A stretch of DNA of 64,000 nucleotides from Salinimicrobium terrae DSM 17865 (lineage in GTDB: Bacteria; Bacteroidota; Bacteroidia; Flavobacteriales; Flavobacteriaceae), in contig NZ_AUKI01000016.1 of assembly GCF_000424665.1 (NCBI RefSeq), positions 186,001 to 250,000 of the forward strand, given 5' to 3'. Under the pieces are notes generated by a model. It was not told the DNA's origin, ran no database searches, and saw only the letters and a list, made by a program, of their open reading frames with translations. Position 1 is the stretch's first letter. Each line of letters opens with the position of its first letter. Below are positions 25,140-32,781 of this stretch, piece by piece. A program made the translations under genes and the position numbers.

Positions 25140-25362
25140 AAATTTTTTCTTTTGTTTCTCTTTAAGATAAGACTTGTGGTCTATTTACAGAGGCTTAATA
25201 ACAGGATTTTAACTTCTAAATTTTCTGTATCTTCTGAATAGAAACTGAAAAATAGAATATCGTAAAAGGAGATGACTAGTCCTCGCTGCACTTCGGCAAC
25301 AAAGACGGTTCAAAAATGGCCAGGATTTTGATTTTGAGTATTGGTGCTTGTAATTTCCAGAC

Positions 25363-25752
25363 TTATTTCTTCCTACTCATATAGATATTCATAAAAAGAT
25401 TGTGCGCCATATTTCTTGCGCGGTTCTTGGCTAGGATGGCTCGTTCTCCTTCAAAAAGTTCATCGATAGTCTGGTACCACATATTGAGCCATTCTCCAAA
25501 ATGTGCCTGTTCAATATTGTTATTGAATTCCTCATCCACCTGCTTGTGCGCTCTCATTGGATTTCCCCTAAACTTGCTTACCAGGAAAAGATTTGTTTCC
25601 CAAAAATCTGTAAGCTTCTCGAGATGAGCAGGCCAATCCTCAATAGTATCATTGAAGAAATGTCCAATATTTTCGTTGGCTCTCACTTTATTATAAAAAG
25701 TAGAAACCAGGAGGAAAACATCCTCCCGGTTTTGTAGATCTTTTTTCATCAA
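25363..25752 (-). CDS. Group III truncated haemoglobin
   Basis: The 129-aa haem protein has the group III layout: helix start REDVFLLVSTFYNKVRAN, then GHFFND, WPAHLEKLTDFWETNLF (E-helix region) and HKQVDEEF with the probable proximal His further on in HFGEWLNMW. Group III globins are linked to low-oxygen life and NO or nitrite handling, which fits the nirK and cbb3 neighbourhood. It shares the FNR-like controlled promoter with the 96-aa gene, 15 bp upstream. Confidence 0.9.
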   Translation of the reverse strand: MMKKDLQNREDVFLLVSTFYNKVRANENIGHFFNDTIEDWPAHLEKLTDFWETNLFLVSKFRGNPMRAHKQVDEEFNNNIEQAHFGEWLNMWYQTIDELFEGERAILAKNRARNMAHNLFMNIYMSRKK

Positions 25753-25767
25753 TTTTTCTCCTAATGC

Positions 25768-26058
25768 TTAATAACGCATTGCGACATTTATCAAAAGCAG
25801 GATGGCGCTCACGAGCAAACTTATGATTAAAGTATTAAATACAAATTTGGGTTTAAATTGAGCCAGAACTGAAGTCATATAAATCATACACACTGCAACC
25901 ACTAAAAATAACTGTAGCATTTGAACAAGATCATGCCCATTCATAAGGATAACCATTGCTGCAGCCGCACCCAAACAGGTAGAGAGAATTATGGCTACCG
26001 CCGAATATCCAACGTAAAGTTCTTCAAAATCTTTGTAAAGTGTGTTGTAAAGTTTCAT
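25768..26058 (-). CDS. Three-segment membrane protein, 96 aa
   Basis: Three hydrophobic segments are visible (about 18-38, 44-64 and 73-93), with short loops. The family is unrecognised. The gene leads the operon with truncated haemoglobin, and its start is 55 bp from the FNR-like box at 26113, so it is probably expressed under oxygen limitation. It may hold a heme or quinone site, but no ligand histidines are obvious. Confidence 0.6.
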   Translation of the reverse strand: MKLYNTLYKDFEELYVGYSAVAIILSTCLGAAAAMVILMNGHDLVQMLQLFLVVAVCMIYMTSVLAQFKPKFVFNTLIISLLVSAILLLINVAMRY

Positions 26059-26082
26059 ATCCTTTTCTATTTAATTATGCTG

Positions 26083-26126
26083 TAAAATTAAATTTATAGG
26101 CCGGGAGAGAATATGATTAGGATCAT
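26083..26126 (-). promoter_or_regulatory. FNR/CRP-like box and -7 element for the 26058-25363 operon
   Basis: The palindrome ATGAT-TAGG-ATCAT is at 26113-26126. A -7-like element, TAATTTTA on the minus strand, is at 26083-26090. The centre-to-centre distance is 33 bp, the same as in the four other sites of this regulon. Confidence 0.65.
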
Positions 26127-26180
26127 AAAACAGGACATTTATGTCCCGGTTAGAAATCTTAAATATTTGAAAATGAGGTT

Positions 26181-26774
26181 CTACCGATAAACTTTTCTTT
26201 TCTTTATCTGTAATTCTCCCTTTTTTTCGAGGGATTTGGTGGCCCGTATCACTGTCTCGACCCGCAAACCCGTTAGATCGGCGAGTTGTTGACGGGTAAG
26301 ATTAAGCTTGTAATTGAACTCCCCTTCCACCTTATCAACATGTTTTAGATAATCGATGATGCGTAGGATTCTGTGTTCCGGTTCCTGGCTTGAGATTTCT
26401 GAAACCATGATAGCCTTGTAGTAAAGTCTCTTTGCTAGAGTAGTGGTAATTTTAAGGTGAACCGTGGGATTTGAGGAAAGCAATTGCAGAAATTGTTCTT
26501 TTGTTAACTGAAAAACTTCTGCATCTGAAATGGCTTCAGCATTTGCCGGATATTTCACATTGGCCAGTAATGGTGGTTCTCCAAAGCTTTGACCGATGGA
26601 AAAAATGCCCTGTATGAACTCTTTCCCTTCTTCATTGTAGTTGTTCATTTTTATTTCTCCTGAAGCTACCTGGTAAAAATTGAGCGCGGACTCTCCCTCC
26701 CGGAACAACTGGTCTCCCTTAGAAAAGGCCACTTTCTTTGCACCGTGATTTAACAGCAGGTTTTCGTCTATCAT
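26181..26774 (-). CDS. Crp/Fnr-family transcriptional regulator without cysteines
   Basis: The 197-aa protein has a cyclic-nucleotide-like beta-barrel (about 15-115), a long dimer helix and a winged HTH (about 145-197). The recognition helix GLRVETVIRATKSL contains the Glu and Arg that contact TGA half-sites in Crp/Fnr proteins. I find no cysteine at all, so an Fnr-type iron-sulfur cluster is impossible; a haem or other ligand is more likely. It is the last gene of an operon with thioredoxin and the CoA-transferase. It is the best candidate to bind the five ATGAY-N4-RTCAK boxes. Confidence 0.9.
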   Translation of the reverse strand: MIDENLLLNHGAKKVAFSKGDQLFREGESALNFYQVASGEIKMNNYNEEGKEFIQGIFSIGQSFGEPPLLANVKYPANAEAISDAEVFQLTKEQFLQLLSSNPTVHLKITTTLAKRLYYKAIMVSEISSQEPEHRILRIIDYLKHVDKVEGEFNYKLNLTRQQLADLTGLRVETVIRATKSLEKKGELQIKKRKVYR

Positions 26775-26778
26775 ATAT

Positions 26779-27078
26779 CTACTGGTGGGAGTTTATAAGC
26801 TGAACAAGGTCTGCCTTTGGAATAACCCCAGATTGACGCCATAATTGTTCACCATTTTTAAAAAGGATAAGGGTGGGTACCCCACGCACCTGATATTTCT
26901 CTGCCAGGGGCTGGTTCTTATCCACATCGATCTTCACAATCTTCACCTTCTCTCCCAAATCTGCTTTCGCATCTTTAAGGATAGGGGCGAGGGCCTTACA
27001 TGGTCCACACCAATCTGCGAAGAAATCTACAAGTACCGGTTTATTGTCGTTGATAATTTCACTGAAGCTACTTTTCAT
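26779..27078 (-). CDS. Thioredoxin-family protein
   Basis: This is a 99-aa thioredoxin with active site WCGPC, preceded by VLVDFFAD and followed by the cis-Pro loop VRGVPT. The start MKSSFSEI at 27078 fits the domain; ATG at 27099 adds seven Lys-rich residues. There is no signal peptide, so it is cytoplasmic. It sits 4 bp before the Crp/Fnr gene in the same operon. Confidence 0.9.
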   Translation of the reverse strand: MKSSFSEIINDNKPVLVDFFADWCGPCKALAPILKDAKADLGEKVKIVKIDVDKNQPLAEKYQVRGVPTLILFKNGEQLWRQSGVIPKADLVQLINSHQ

Positions 27079-27139
27079 TTTTTTCTTTTTTAAGCCCACT
27101 AAAGGTACTCAAAAATGGCATTTTTGAAAAGTCTTTTAG

Positions 27140-28414
27140 TTACCTGATTTTGTTCATGCGGTGCCAGGCTTCCTCTTCCAGTGCTTCTCTATGATTTGGG
27201 TGCGCGATTGATATTAAGGCCCTGGCACGTTGTTTTAAGTTTTTTCCGTAGAGATTAACTACCCCGTATTCTGTGGCAATATAATGAACATGTGCTCTTG
27301 TGGTGGTTACTCCTGCGCCTTCTTTAAGGTTGGGAACTATTTTCGAGAAGCCCTTTGAGGTAATTGATGGCATTGCAATAATAGCTTTTCCGCCTTCAGA
27401 AAGTGATGCGCCGCGAATAAAATCCATTTGTCCGCCAACACCTGAATACTGGTAGGTGCCAATAGTATCGGCACAAACCTGTCCTGTGAGATCAATCTCA
27501 ATAGCACTATTAATGGCAGTGACCTTTGGGTTTTTCCTGATTATTGCCGTGTCATTGGTATAAGCAGCCTCTTTAAAATGGATCATTGGGTTATCATCTA
27601 TAAAATCATATAACTTCTGGGAACCCAAGGCAAAACAGGTTACGATCTTACCGGTTTTAACTTCCTTTTCTTCGCCTGTGATAATTCCTTTTTCTATAAG
27701 AGGTAAAACTCCGTCAGAGAACATTTCGGTATGTATACCCAGACGTTTATGGTTCATAAGGTTATTGAGTACAACGTTCGGGATTCCCCCAATTCCCATT
27801 TGTAGAGTGGCACCGTCCTCGATAAGTTCGGCTACATTTTTTCCTATTTGTTTTTCAATTTCTGAAGCTTCTGCAGGTTCATGGGAATGAAGAGGATTAT
27901 TTCTTTCAACCGCTGCGGTGATGCGACTCACGTGGATTATCCCGTCTCCATGGGTTCTTGGCACCTGTGGATTAATCTGTGCAATGACCTTTTTGGCTGT
28001 CTGAATTGCAGGGAGCGTAATATCCACGGAAACTCCTAAAGAGCAAAAACCATGTTTATCTGGAGGAGATACTTGTATAAAAGCTACATCCAGAGGTAAA
28101 ATATTCTTTCTGAACAGGAGATGGATCTCACTTAGGAAAATTGGAATGTAAGCTCCATATACGGAATTTATGGCGTCCCTGACGTTACCGGCGGCAAAAC
28201 AGCTGTTAAGGCAAAAAGATTCCCTATAAGGAGGTTGGGTATACCGGGCAGGTCCTTCGGTATGTATATGGAAAATTTCAACATTTTTAAGTTCTGTGTG
28301 TCTGTCAACAAGTGCTTCAATCAGGATATTGGGGGTCATAGCCGCTCCCTGAAAAAATACCCTGTTACCAGAATTTACGTGTGATACAGCTTCGGCAGCA
28401 GATACTATTTTCAT
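27140..28414 (-). CDS. Acetyl-CoA hydrolase / 4-hydroxybutyrate CoA-transferase family protein
   Basis: The 424-aa two-domain CoA-transferase shows the glycine-rich CoA motif LQMGIGGIPN (about 205), the catalytic-type glutamate in HTEMFSDG, and GVGGQMDFIRGA in the C-terminal domain. It moves CoA between acyl groups, so it could recycle acetyl-CoA or butyryl-type substrates in microaerobic metabolism. It is second in a four-gene operon running from 28988 to 26181. Confidence 0.88.
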   Translation of the reverse strand: MKIVSAAEAVSHVNSGNRVFFQGAAMTPNILIEALVDRHTELKNVEIFHIHTEGPARYTQPPYRESFCLNSCFAAGNVRDAINSVYGAYIPIFLSEIHLLFRKNILPLDVAFIQVSPPDKHGFCSLGVSVDITLPAIQTAKKVIAQINPQVPRTHGDGIIHVSRITAAVERNNPLHSHEPAEASEIEKQIGKNVAELIEDGATLQMGIGGIPNVVLNNLMNHKRLGIHTEMFSDGVLPLIEKGIITGEEKEVKTGKIVTCFALGSQKLYDFIDDNPMIHFKEAAYTNDTAIIRKNPKVTAINSAIEIDLTGQVCADTIGTYQYSGVGGQMDFIRGASLSEGGKAIIAMPSITSKGFSKIVPNLKEGAGVTTTRAHVHYIATEYGVVNLYGKNLKQRARALISIAHPNHREALEEEAWHRMNKIR

Positions 28415-28418
28415 GCTT

Positions 28419-28988
28419 TTATTTTTTTACAAGTAAATCAAAATTGATATCGATTTCATCTTTGACAACGATCATTCCGAAAAGCTTTTTTGGAGCCTCC
28501 AGGCCATAGTCCTTAATGTTAAGGTGGAGGTTTCCGGTAAACTGTGCAATTGCTCCATCTTTTATGATTACCGGTACTTCATAGTTATTTCGTTTTCCGG
28601 CAATGGTGATTGTTACTGTTGCTATCCCCTGTGTAGGAGAGGATAGGATCACCTTGTTCATCTCCAAAAGGATCCTTGGATATTCTTCAGTTTTTAACAG
28701 GTCGTGGAAATCCCGGTTAATCCCTTTGCTTCCGCAGTCAAAGCCGCGATTATTGAGAGTGAGTACAGCCCCGGTAAATTTTATTTGATTTCCGGTTTTT
28801 TGATAGGTGACCACTTGTGATTCCTGAAGGTGGGAGGTATCGAATTCACACTGAAATTTAGCAATGTTGGAGTCTCCTATTATGGTAAGGTCACTGGAGG
28901 GGAGAATGGTTACTCTTTTTTTTGTATTCTGTGCGTGTGTGATTGCAGCACAAAAAAGTACCAGTACAACAAACGCATTTTTTTTCAT
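28419..28988 (-). CDS. YceI-family protein, 189 aa
   Basis: The signal peptide ends in ITHAQ. The mature beta-barrel is of YceI (lipocalin-like, polyisoprenoid-binding) type, with ITIAGKRNNYEVPVIIK and a terminal DEIDINFDLLV strand. Start and promoter are squeezed behind the terminator of the porin gene. A second YceI gene lies upstream at 30371. In this neighbourhood YceI proteins often accompany electron-transport genes. Confidence 0.8.
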   Translation of the reverse strand: MKKNAFVVLVLFCAAITHAQNTKKRVTILPSSDLTIIGDSNIAKFQCEFDTSHLQESQVVTYQKTGNQIKFTGAVLTLNNRGFDCGSKGINRDFHDLLKTEEYPRILLEMNKVILSSPTQGIATVTITIAGKRNNYEVPVIIKDGAIAQFTGNLHLNIKDYGLEAPKKLFGMIVVKDEIDINFDLLVKK

Positions 28989-29000
28989 AGTTTATAAATT

Positions 29001-29035
29001 TAAAAAAAAATGGGGGAATTTTAGTTCCCCCATTT
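29001..29035 (-). terminator. Terminator of the beta-barrel gene
   Basis: The 11-bp perfect stem AAATGGGGGAA/TTCCCCCATTT has a 6-nt loop, and minus-strand T8 follows. Confidence 0.85.
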
Positions 29036-29063
29036 CCGGCTAAGTCAAACGAATCTTTTATGA

Positions 29064-30329
29064 TTAGAAGCTAATAACAGCTTCAATGTTAAATCCGTTG
29101 AATTGTGCATCGTCATAAAGTTCTCCGGTAGGGAAGTCGTTATACTGCTGGTTTACGTACTCTACTTTGGCAACAACGTTTTTGGTCATGAACCATCCAC
29201 CGCCTACGTTGAAACGATTTACAGAAACCTCGTCATTCCTTACAGTATTGTAACGTGTACCTACATAGAAGTTTTCGGTTGCTCCAAAGCGGTAGATAAG
29301 CTCACCTGCATATTGATTCCAATCATCACTTTCATCTGATGCATTTTCATAGATTCCAAAGAATTCAAGTCCGCCTACTTTGATGAATGGGTTGATCATG
29401 AAAGCAGTTAACTCTGCTCCACCGATAGGGTTAATTCTTCCAGCTCTAAAAGTGCCGTCCATTACATTGTAATATCTTGTTCCTGCACGGTCACCGGCGT
29501 AAAGGTATTGTGTGCTTCCGCGTCCACCAATTGGTCTGAAGTTAGAGTGAAAGACAGATCCTGTTAATCTAAATCTGAAATCTTCACTTATTTGCTTGTC
29601 AAAACCAATCTTTGCAAGGTATGAAGGATCTCTGTCGCTTGCTATAGAACTCTGGTTGATAGTACTGTTTGTAAAACCTGCCATTGCTAGCCAGGGGCCG
29701 TTGAAGTAGTACACCTCTGCACCAACTTCGGTAGTAAAGCTATCCATTAAATAGTTTCCAACGAATGGGTTGTAAAGAGCCATGGCGTTATCACTTCTCC
29801 TAAAGTGTGCATCCCCATAGTTGTTCTCCATGTGACCAATTTTCACCCTCCAGTTGTCCATTAGGCCACCCAGATCTTCGCTTAGCCAGTCAAGACCATC
29901 GATTTGAATATATCCACCTTTCACATATGTTTCATTGTGGTGTAGGGAAGATAGATAGGTAGTAAGGTGCATTCTCATTCCTTTAGCCAGCATAACATCC
30001 AATGTAAGGTTGGCGGTAGGAAGGTTGAAGTTGGTCCCAAGGTCGGCAAGTTCAGGAGCACCTGAAGCATTTTCCTGGCGTAGTCCCTGAAGCTGGATTG
30101 CAAAAGCACCACCTACTCTAACTTCAACACCGTCGAAATCTTCAACTAGAACATCTTTGTTAGGTTCAAAATTGTTGATCCCCAATTGGCTGGGAGGTCT
30201 GAAGTTTGGGAAAAGTCTGTCATTTTTTTCCTCTTCTTCCACGACAAGGACGTCTACGTCTTGTGCTTGTGCTTGTAAGCCCATCGCCATGAACAAAGCG
30301 ATTCCGGAGTATTTGATAAAATTTTTCAT
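29064..30329 (-). CDS. Outer-membrane beta-barrel protein (porin-like), 421 aa
   Basis: A signal peptide (MAMGLQAQAQ) is followed by many amphipathic strands with terminal aromatics and a C-terminal FNIEAVISF strand, as in outer-membrane barrels. The domain is like those annotated as hypothetical porins in flavobacteria. It is sandwiched between two YceI genes and probably follows the upstream one in transcription. Confidence 0.7.
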   Translation of the reverse strand: MKNFIKYSGIALFMAMGLQAQAQDVDVLVVEEEEKNDRLFPNFRPPSQLGINNFEPNKDVLVEDFDGVEVRVGGAFAIQLQGLRQENASGAPELADLGTNFNLPTANLTLDVMLAKGMRMHLTTYLSSLHHNETYVKGGYIQIDGLDWLSEDLGGLMDNWRVKIGHMENNYGDAHFRRSDNAMALYNPFVGNYLMDSFTTEVGAEVYYFNGPWLAMAGFTNSTINQSSIASDRDPSYLAKIGFDKQISEDFRFRLTGSVFHSNFRPIGGRGSTQYLYAGDRAGTRYYNVMDGTFRAGRINPIGGAELTAFMINPFIKVGGLEFFGIYENASDESDDWNQYAGELIYRFGATENFYVGTRYNTVRNDEVSVNRFNVGGGWFMTKNVVAKVEYVNQQYNDFPTGELYDDAQFNGFNIEAVISF

Positions 30330-30370
30330 CTTGATAATTTAAATGTTGATAGTTGAAATTTGAATTAGAA

Positions 30371-30961
30371 TTAATTAGTGAATACAGATTGAAATTTGAT
30401 GTTTACTTCATCTCCTGTAGTAATCGTTCCAAACATTGCAGTTGGAGGGTCTACATTGAATTCGGTCATTTTAATTTTTTTGTCTCCCGAAAGGGTAATT
30501 TTGTTCCCGCTTACTTTAGCGTCAAAAACAAGATCAACCAATTTTTTTGTCCCGGCTATGGTCATGTAGCCTGTGGTGGTGACCTTACAGTTGGTCGTGG
30601 AAGTACAGTCAATGTTTTTCACATCCTGTAGTTGAAAAGTGATCCTCTGATGATCATCTGTGCCAAGGGCTTTGTAAGCGTTTTTATCCATTCCCCCTTT
30701 GCCACTTTTAAGACTTTCTGCAACCACTGCAAACTGAAGTCCTTCAATTTGTACCAGTTGTCCATCTTCTAATTGTGCTTTCATACTTCCCTGGAAGCTT
30801 TCTGCCTTCATTTCCCAGTCGTGGATATTAGAAGTCCCCAAAACTTTAAGATCTGAAGCCTTGCTATCTACATTATATGATTGAGCCATCATTGTTTGCC
30901 CTGTAAAAGCCATTACTAAAAAGCTTCCGAGTACTAACCAAAAATTCTTTTTCGTTCTCAT
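30371..30961 (-). CDS. YceI-family protein, 196 aa
   Basis: A signal peptide (AFTGQTMMAQS) precedes a YceI barrel. SNIHDWEMKAESFQGSM gives the N-terminal strand, and MTIAGTKKLVDLVFDAKVSGN recalls the core. The start lies 55-68 bp from an FNR-like box (31016-31027), so this gene and the barrel gene behind it should belong to the regulon. Confidence 0.85.
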   Translation of the reverse strand: MRTKKNFWLVLGSFLVMAFTGQTMMAQSYNVDSKASDLKVLGTSNIHDWEMKAESFQGSMKAQLEDGQLVQIEGLQFAVVAESLKSGKGGMDKNAYKALGTDDHQRITFQLQDVKNIDCTSTTNCKVTTTGYMTIAGTKKLVDLVFDAKVSGNKITLSGDKKIKMTEFNVDPPTAMFGTITTGDEVNIKFQSVFTN

Positions 30962-30984
30962 GATTTTTGTTTTTAATTATGATA

Positions 30985-31028
30985 CAAAGATGGGGTAGAT
31001 ATGCAGGTTAAGGTATGACGCGGGTCAG
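30985..31028 (-). promoter_or_regulatory. FNR/CRP-like box and -7 element for the YceI gene
   Basis: ATGAC-GCGG-GTCAG (31015-31028 including flanking bases) lies 33 bp, centre to centre, from CATCTTTG on the minus strand (30985-30992), a one-mismatch TAnnTTTG. Confidence 0.65.
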
Positions 31029-31240
31029 CTTTCGATAAGATTCTTATGCTCGCATATTATTAACTCAGGTTTTTTTGATTTTTAAGGTAACATCGGTAAA
31101 ATGAGTATGTTACATCGGTAAAGAGTAAATTCTACTCCTAAAAAACTGATAATTCTCATATTTCGAAACAGATTATTTCTTCAAAAAGCCTTAAAAAAGG
31201 TATTGAGGCTACTGAATTCTATTCTAGTTGTAGAAATAAA
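31029..31240. repeat. Intergenic region with paired ACATCGGTAAA repeats
   Basis: The repeat ACATCGGTAAA occurs at 31090-31100 and 31112-31122, 22 bp apart, about two helical turns. An inverted repeat GTAAC-AT/AT-GTTAC overlaps the first copy. No gene is visible in 30962-31314. Confidence 0.4.
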
Positions 31241-31267
31241 AAAAACCGGATGCACATTCCGGTTTTT
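31241..31267 (-). terminator. Terminator of the cbb3 operon
   Basis: A 10-bp perfect stem AAAAACCGGA/TCCGGTTTTT has a 7-nt loop. It lies 48 bp beyond the stop of the last gene (31315) and acts in both directions. Confidence 0.8.
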
Positions 31268-31314
31268 GAAAAAGCCTTATACTAAGAAATTATAATAAGA
31301 TAGCTTGAAGAAAT

Positions 31315-32016
31315 TTAGTGACAGCCGGCTGCGGCATCTACTATTGCAGTCGTAGGGGCAGGAGACAGGTACGGGATATCGAGTCCCATTCCTCTTATAA
31401 TAAAAAGGAATCCGATAAGGATAACAAAAGCAGGAATTAAGCGCTGTACTTTTCTTCTCATGTTACCTCCCAGAAGACTGCTAAAGTAAACGGCAGTGGT
31501 CATGAGAGGGATAGTACCCAGTCCAAAAAGAAGCATATAAAGACTTCCTGTAAATATTTCGCCTGCGGCAATTGAACCAAAAACTGCCATGTAAACTAGT
31601 CCGCACGGTAAAAAGCCGTTGAGAAATCCAATTGTAAAAAAGGTATCGGGCGTTCTTTTCTTTAATGCGGCCCCAAGGGAGGATTTGATTCTTCCGACAA
31701 AGCGATATAAGGGTTGAGAAAAATTGAATTTTTGAACCTTTTTTGATGGGATAATGATCACCAGGATCATGAGAACACCGACACCTATAGATAATTGTTG
31801 CTGAATTCCGAAAAGGTCCAGACTCTTTCCAATTAGACCGAATAAAAGTCCAATAATGCCATAAGATAATAGCCTTCCAAAGTGATAGAGAAAGATCTGG
31901 ACAAATTTTAAGACTTTGTTCTCACGGGATACCGGTAGCATAAAAGCAATGGGTCCGCACATTCCAATACAGTGAAAACTTCCCAGAATTCCTAATATGA
32001 ATGCAGAATAGAGCAC
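31315..32016 (-). CDS. SafE/TauE-family membrane protein of the cbb3 cluster
   Basis: The 233-aa protein has about six membrane segments. It starts GILGSFHCIGMCGPIAFMLP, the hallmark of the SafE-like proteins found beside cbb3 oxidase genes, and repeats the half-motif at NGFLPCGLVYMA. The C-terminus ends AAAGCH, which could bind copper. Such proteins are thought to help copper delivery or oxidase assembly. It is the final gene of the operon. Confidence 0.85.
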   Translation of the reverse strand: MLYSAFILGILGSFHCIGMCGPIAFMLPVSRENKVLKFVQIFLYHFGRLLSYGIIGLLFGLIGKSLDLFGIQQQLSIGVGVLMILVIIIPSKKVQKFNFSQPLYRFVGRIKSSLGAALKKRTPDTFFTIGFLNGFLPCGLVYMAVFGSIAAGEIFTGSLYMLLFGLGTIPLMTTAVYFSSLLGGNMRRKVQRLIPAFVILIGFLFIIRGMGLDIPYLSPAPTTAIVDAAAGCH

Positions 32017-32463
32017 TTAATAATTGATGTCTTGTTTAAAATAATATTTTTCATCCCGGTATTCCCAGTCAATAATGATGTGCCAGCGGCCGCCTAACAA
32101 GCTCTTATCAGGTACGAGCAATTGATGTGAGGACAATGAGAGAGGAATCTCAGAGTCCAGTCGCTTATTTGACGGCCGGTATAGGAACACCTTTCCGGTA
32201 ATTTCTTTAGCATCAAGTTCTTCTGGAAAGGTTACAGCCAATCCTTCAGAAGTTTTTTTCAGGTTTATATTCTCAGATAATTTTGTAGCATTCCGGGTTT
32301 TATCTAATTGTTCCTGAAATGTCAACTCATTTTTGTAATATTCTTCTACAACCAGATCATGGCTGTAAGCTTCATCTGTGAGCATGGTGACCACAAAAAA
32401 CATGATAAAGGCTATAAAACTTATAATGGCCAAAACAATTGATGTACCCCAGGATATTTTCAT
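32017..32463 (-). CDS. FixH-family protein
   Basis: One N-terminal membrane segment (TSIVLAIISFIAFIMFFVVT) is followed by a periplasmic beta domain (ANKR-type: GLAVTFPEEL and KVFLYRPSNK). In FixH/CcoH proteins this is an assembly factor that stabilises the cbb3 oxidase. The gene lies directly before the SafE-like gene with one base between. Confidence 0.85.
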   Translation of the reverse strand: MKISWGTSIVLAIISFIAFIMFFVVTMLTDEAYSHDLVVEEYYKNELTFQEQLDKTRNATKLSENINLKKTSEGLAVTFPEELDAKEITGKVFLYRPSNKRLDSEIPLSLSSHQLLVPDKSLLGGRWHIIIDWEYRDEKYYFKQDINY

Positions 32464-32467
32464 GATC

Positions 32468-32764
32468 TTATTTTTTTATTACGAGGAAGATACTGTCTTC
32501 CTGTGGTTCGACTGAATGGAATTCTCCTACCGGAATTATATGCTCGTCAAAAAGGGCAAGTTCTGTTCTCTTTTCGCCGGCTATATAAGTAATAGCTCCT
32601 TTGATTACAAGAATCCTTGCGGGAATATCGCTCTTATGTTCTTTAAGTTCCACATGCTTATTTAAACCAATGGCCAGAACGTGTGAACCTTCTTCCTGTT
32701 CAAATTTTCTAACAACCGGTTTGATGGCTGTTGGTAATTCCGATAATATTTCTTTTACTAGCAT
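32468..32764 (-). CDS. Small cupin-like protein inside the cbb3 operon, 98 aa
   Basis: The protein has the regular beta pattern of a small cupin: ARILVIKGAITYIAG, then HIIPVGEFHSVEPQEDSIFLVI. One possible metal-type His triad is incomplete. It is inserted between ccoG and fixH (4 bp before fixH), so it probably acts in copper or haem assembly. The fold is inferred only from the pattern. Confidence 0.6.
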   Translation of the reverse strand: MLVKEILSELPTAIKPVVRKFEQEEGSHVLAIGLNKHVELKEHKSDIPARILVIKGAITYIAGEKRTELALFDEHIIPVGEFHSVEPQEDSIFLVIKK

Positions 32765-32781
32765 CTTTTTTTGTTTAAAAG

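Noticed and set aside
30330-30370. A sixth FNR-like box upstream of the beta-barrel gene
   Set aside because: No palindrome fitting ATGAY-N4-RTCAK was found, so the gene is assumed to be read through from the YceI gene.
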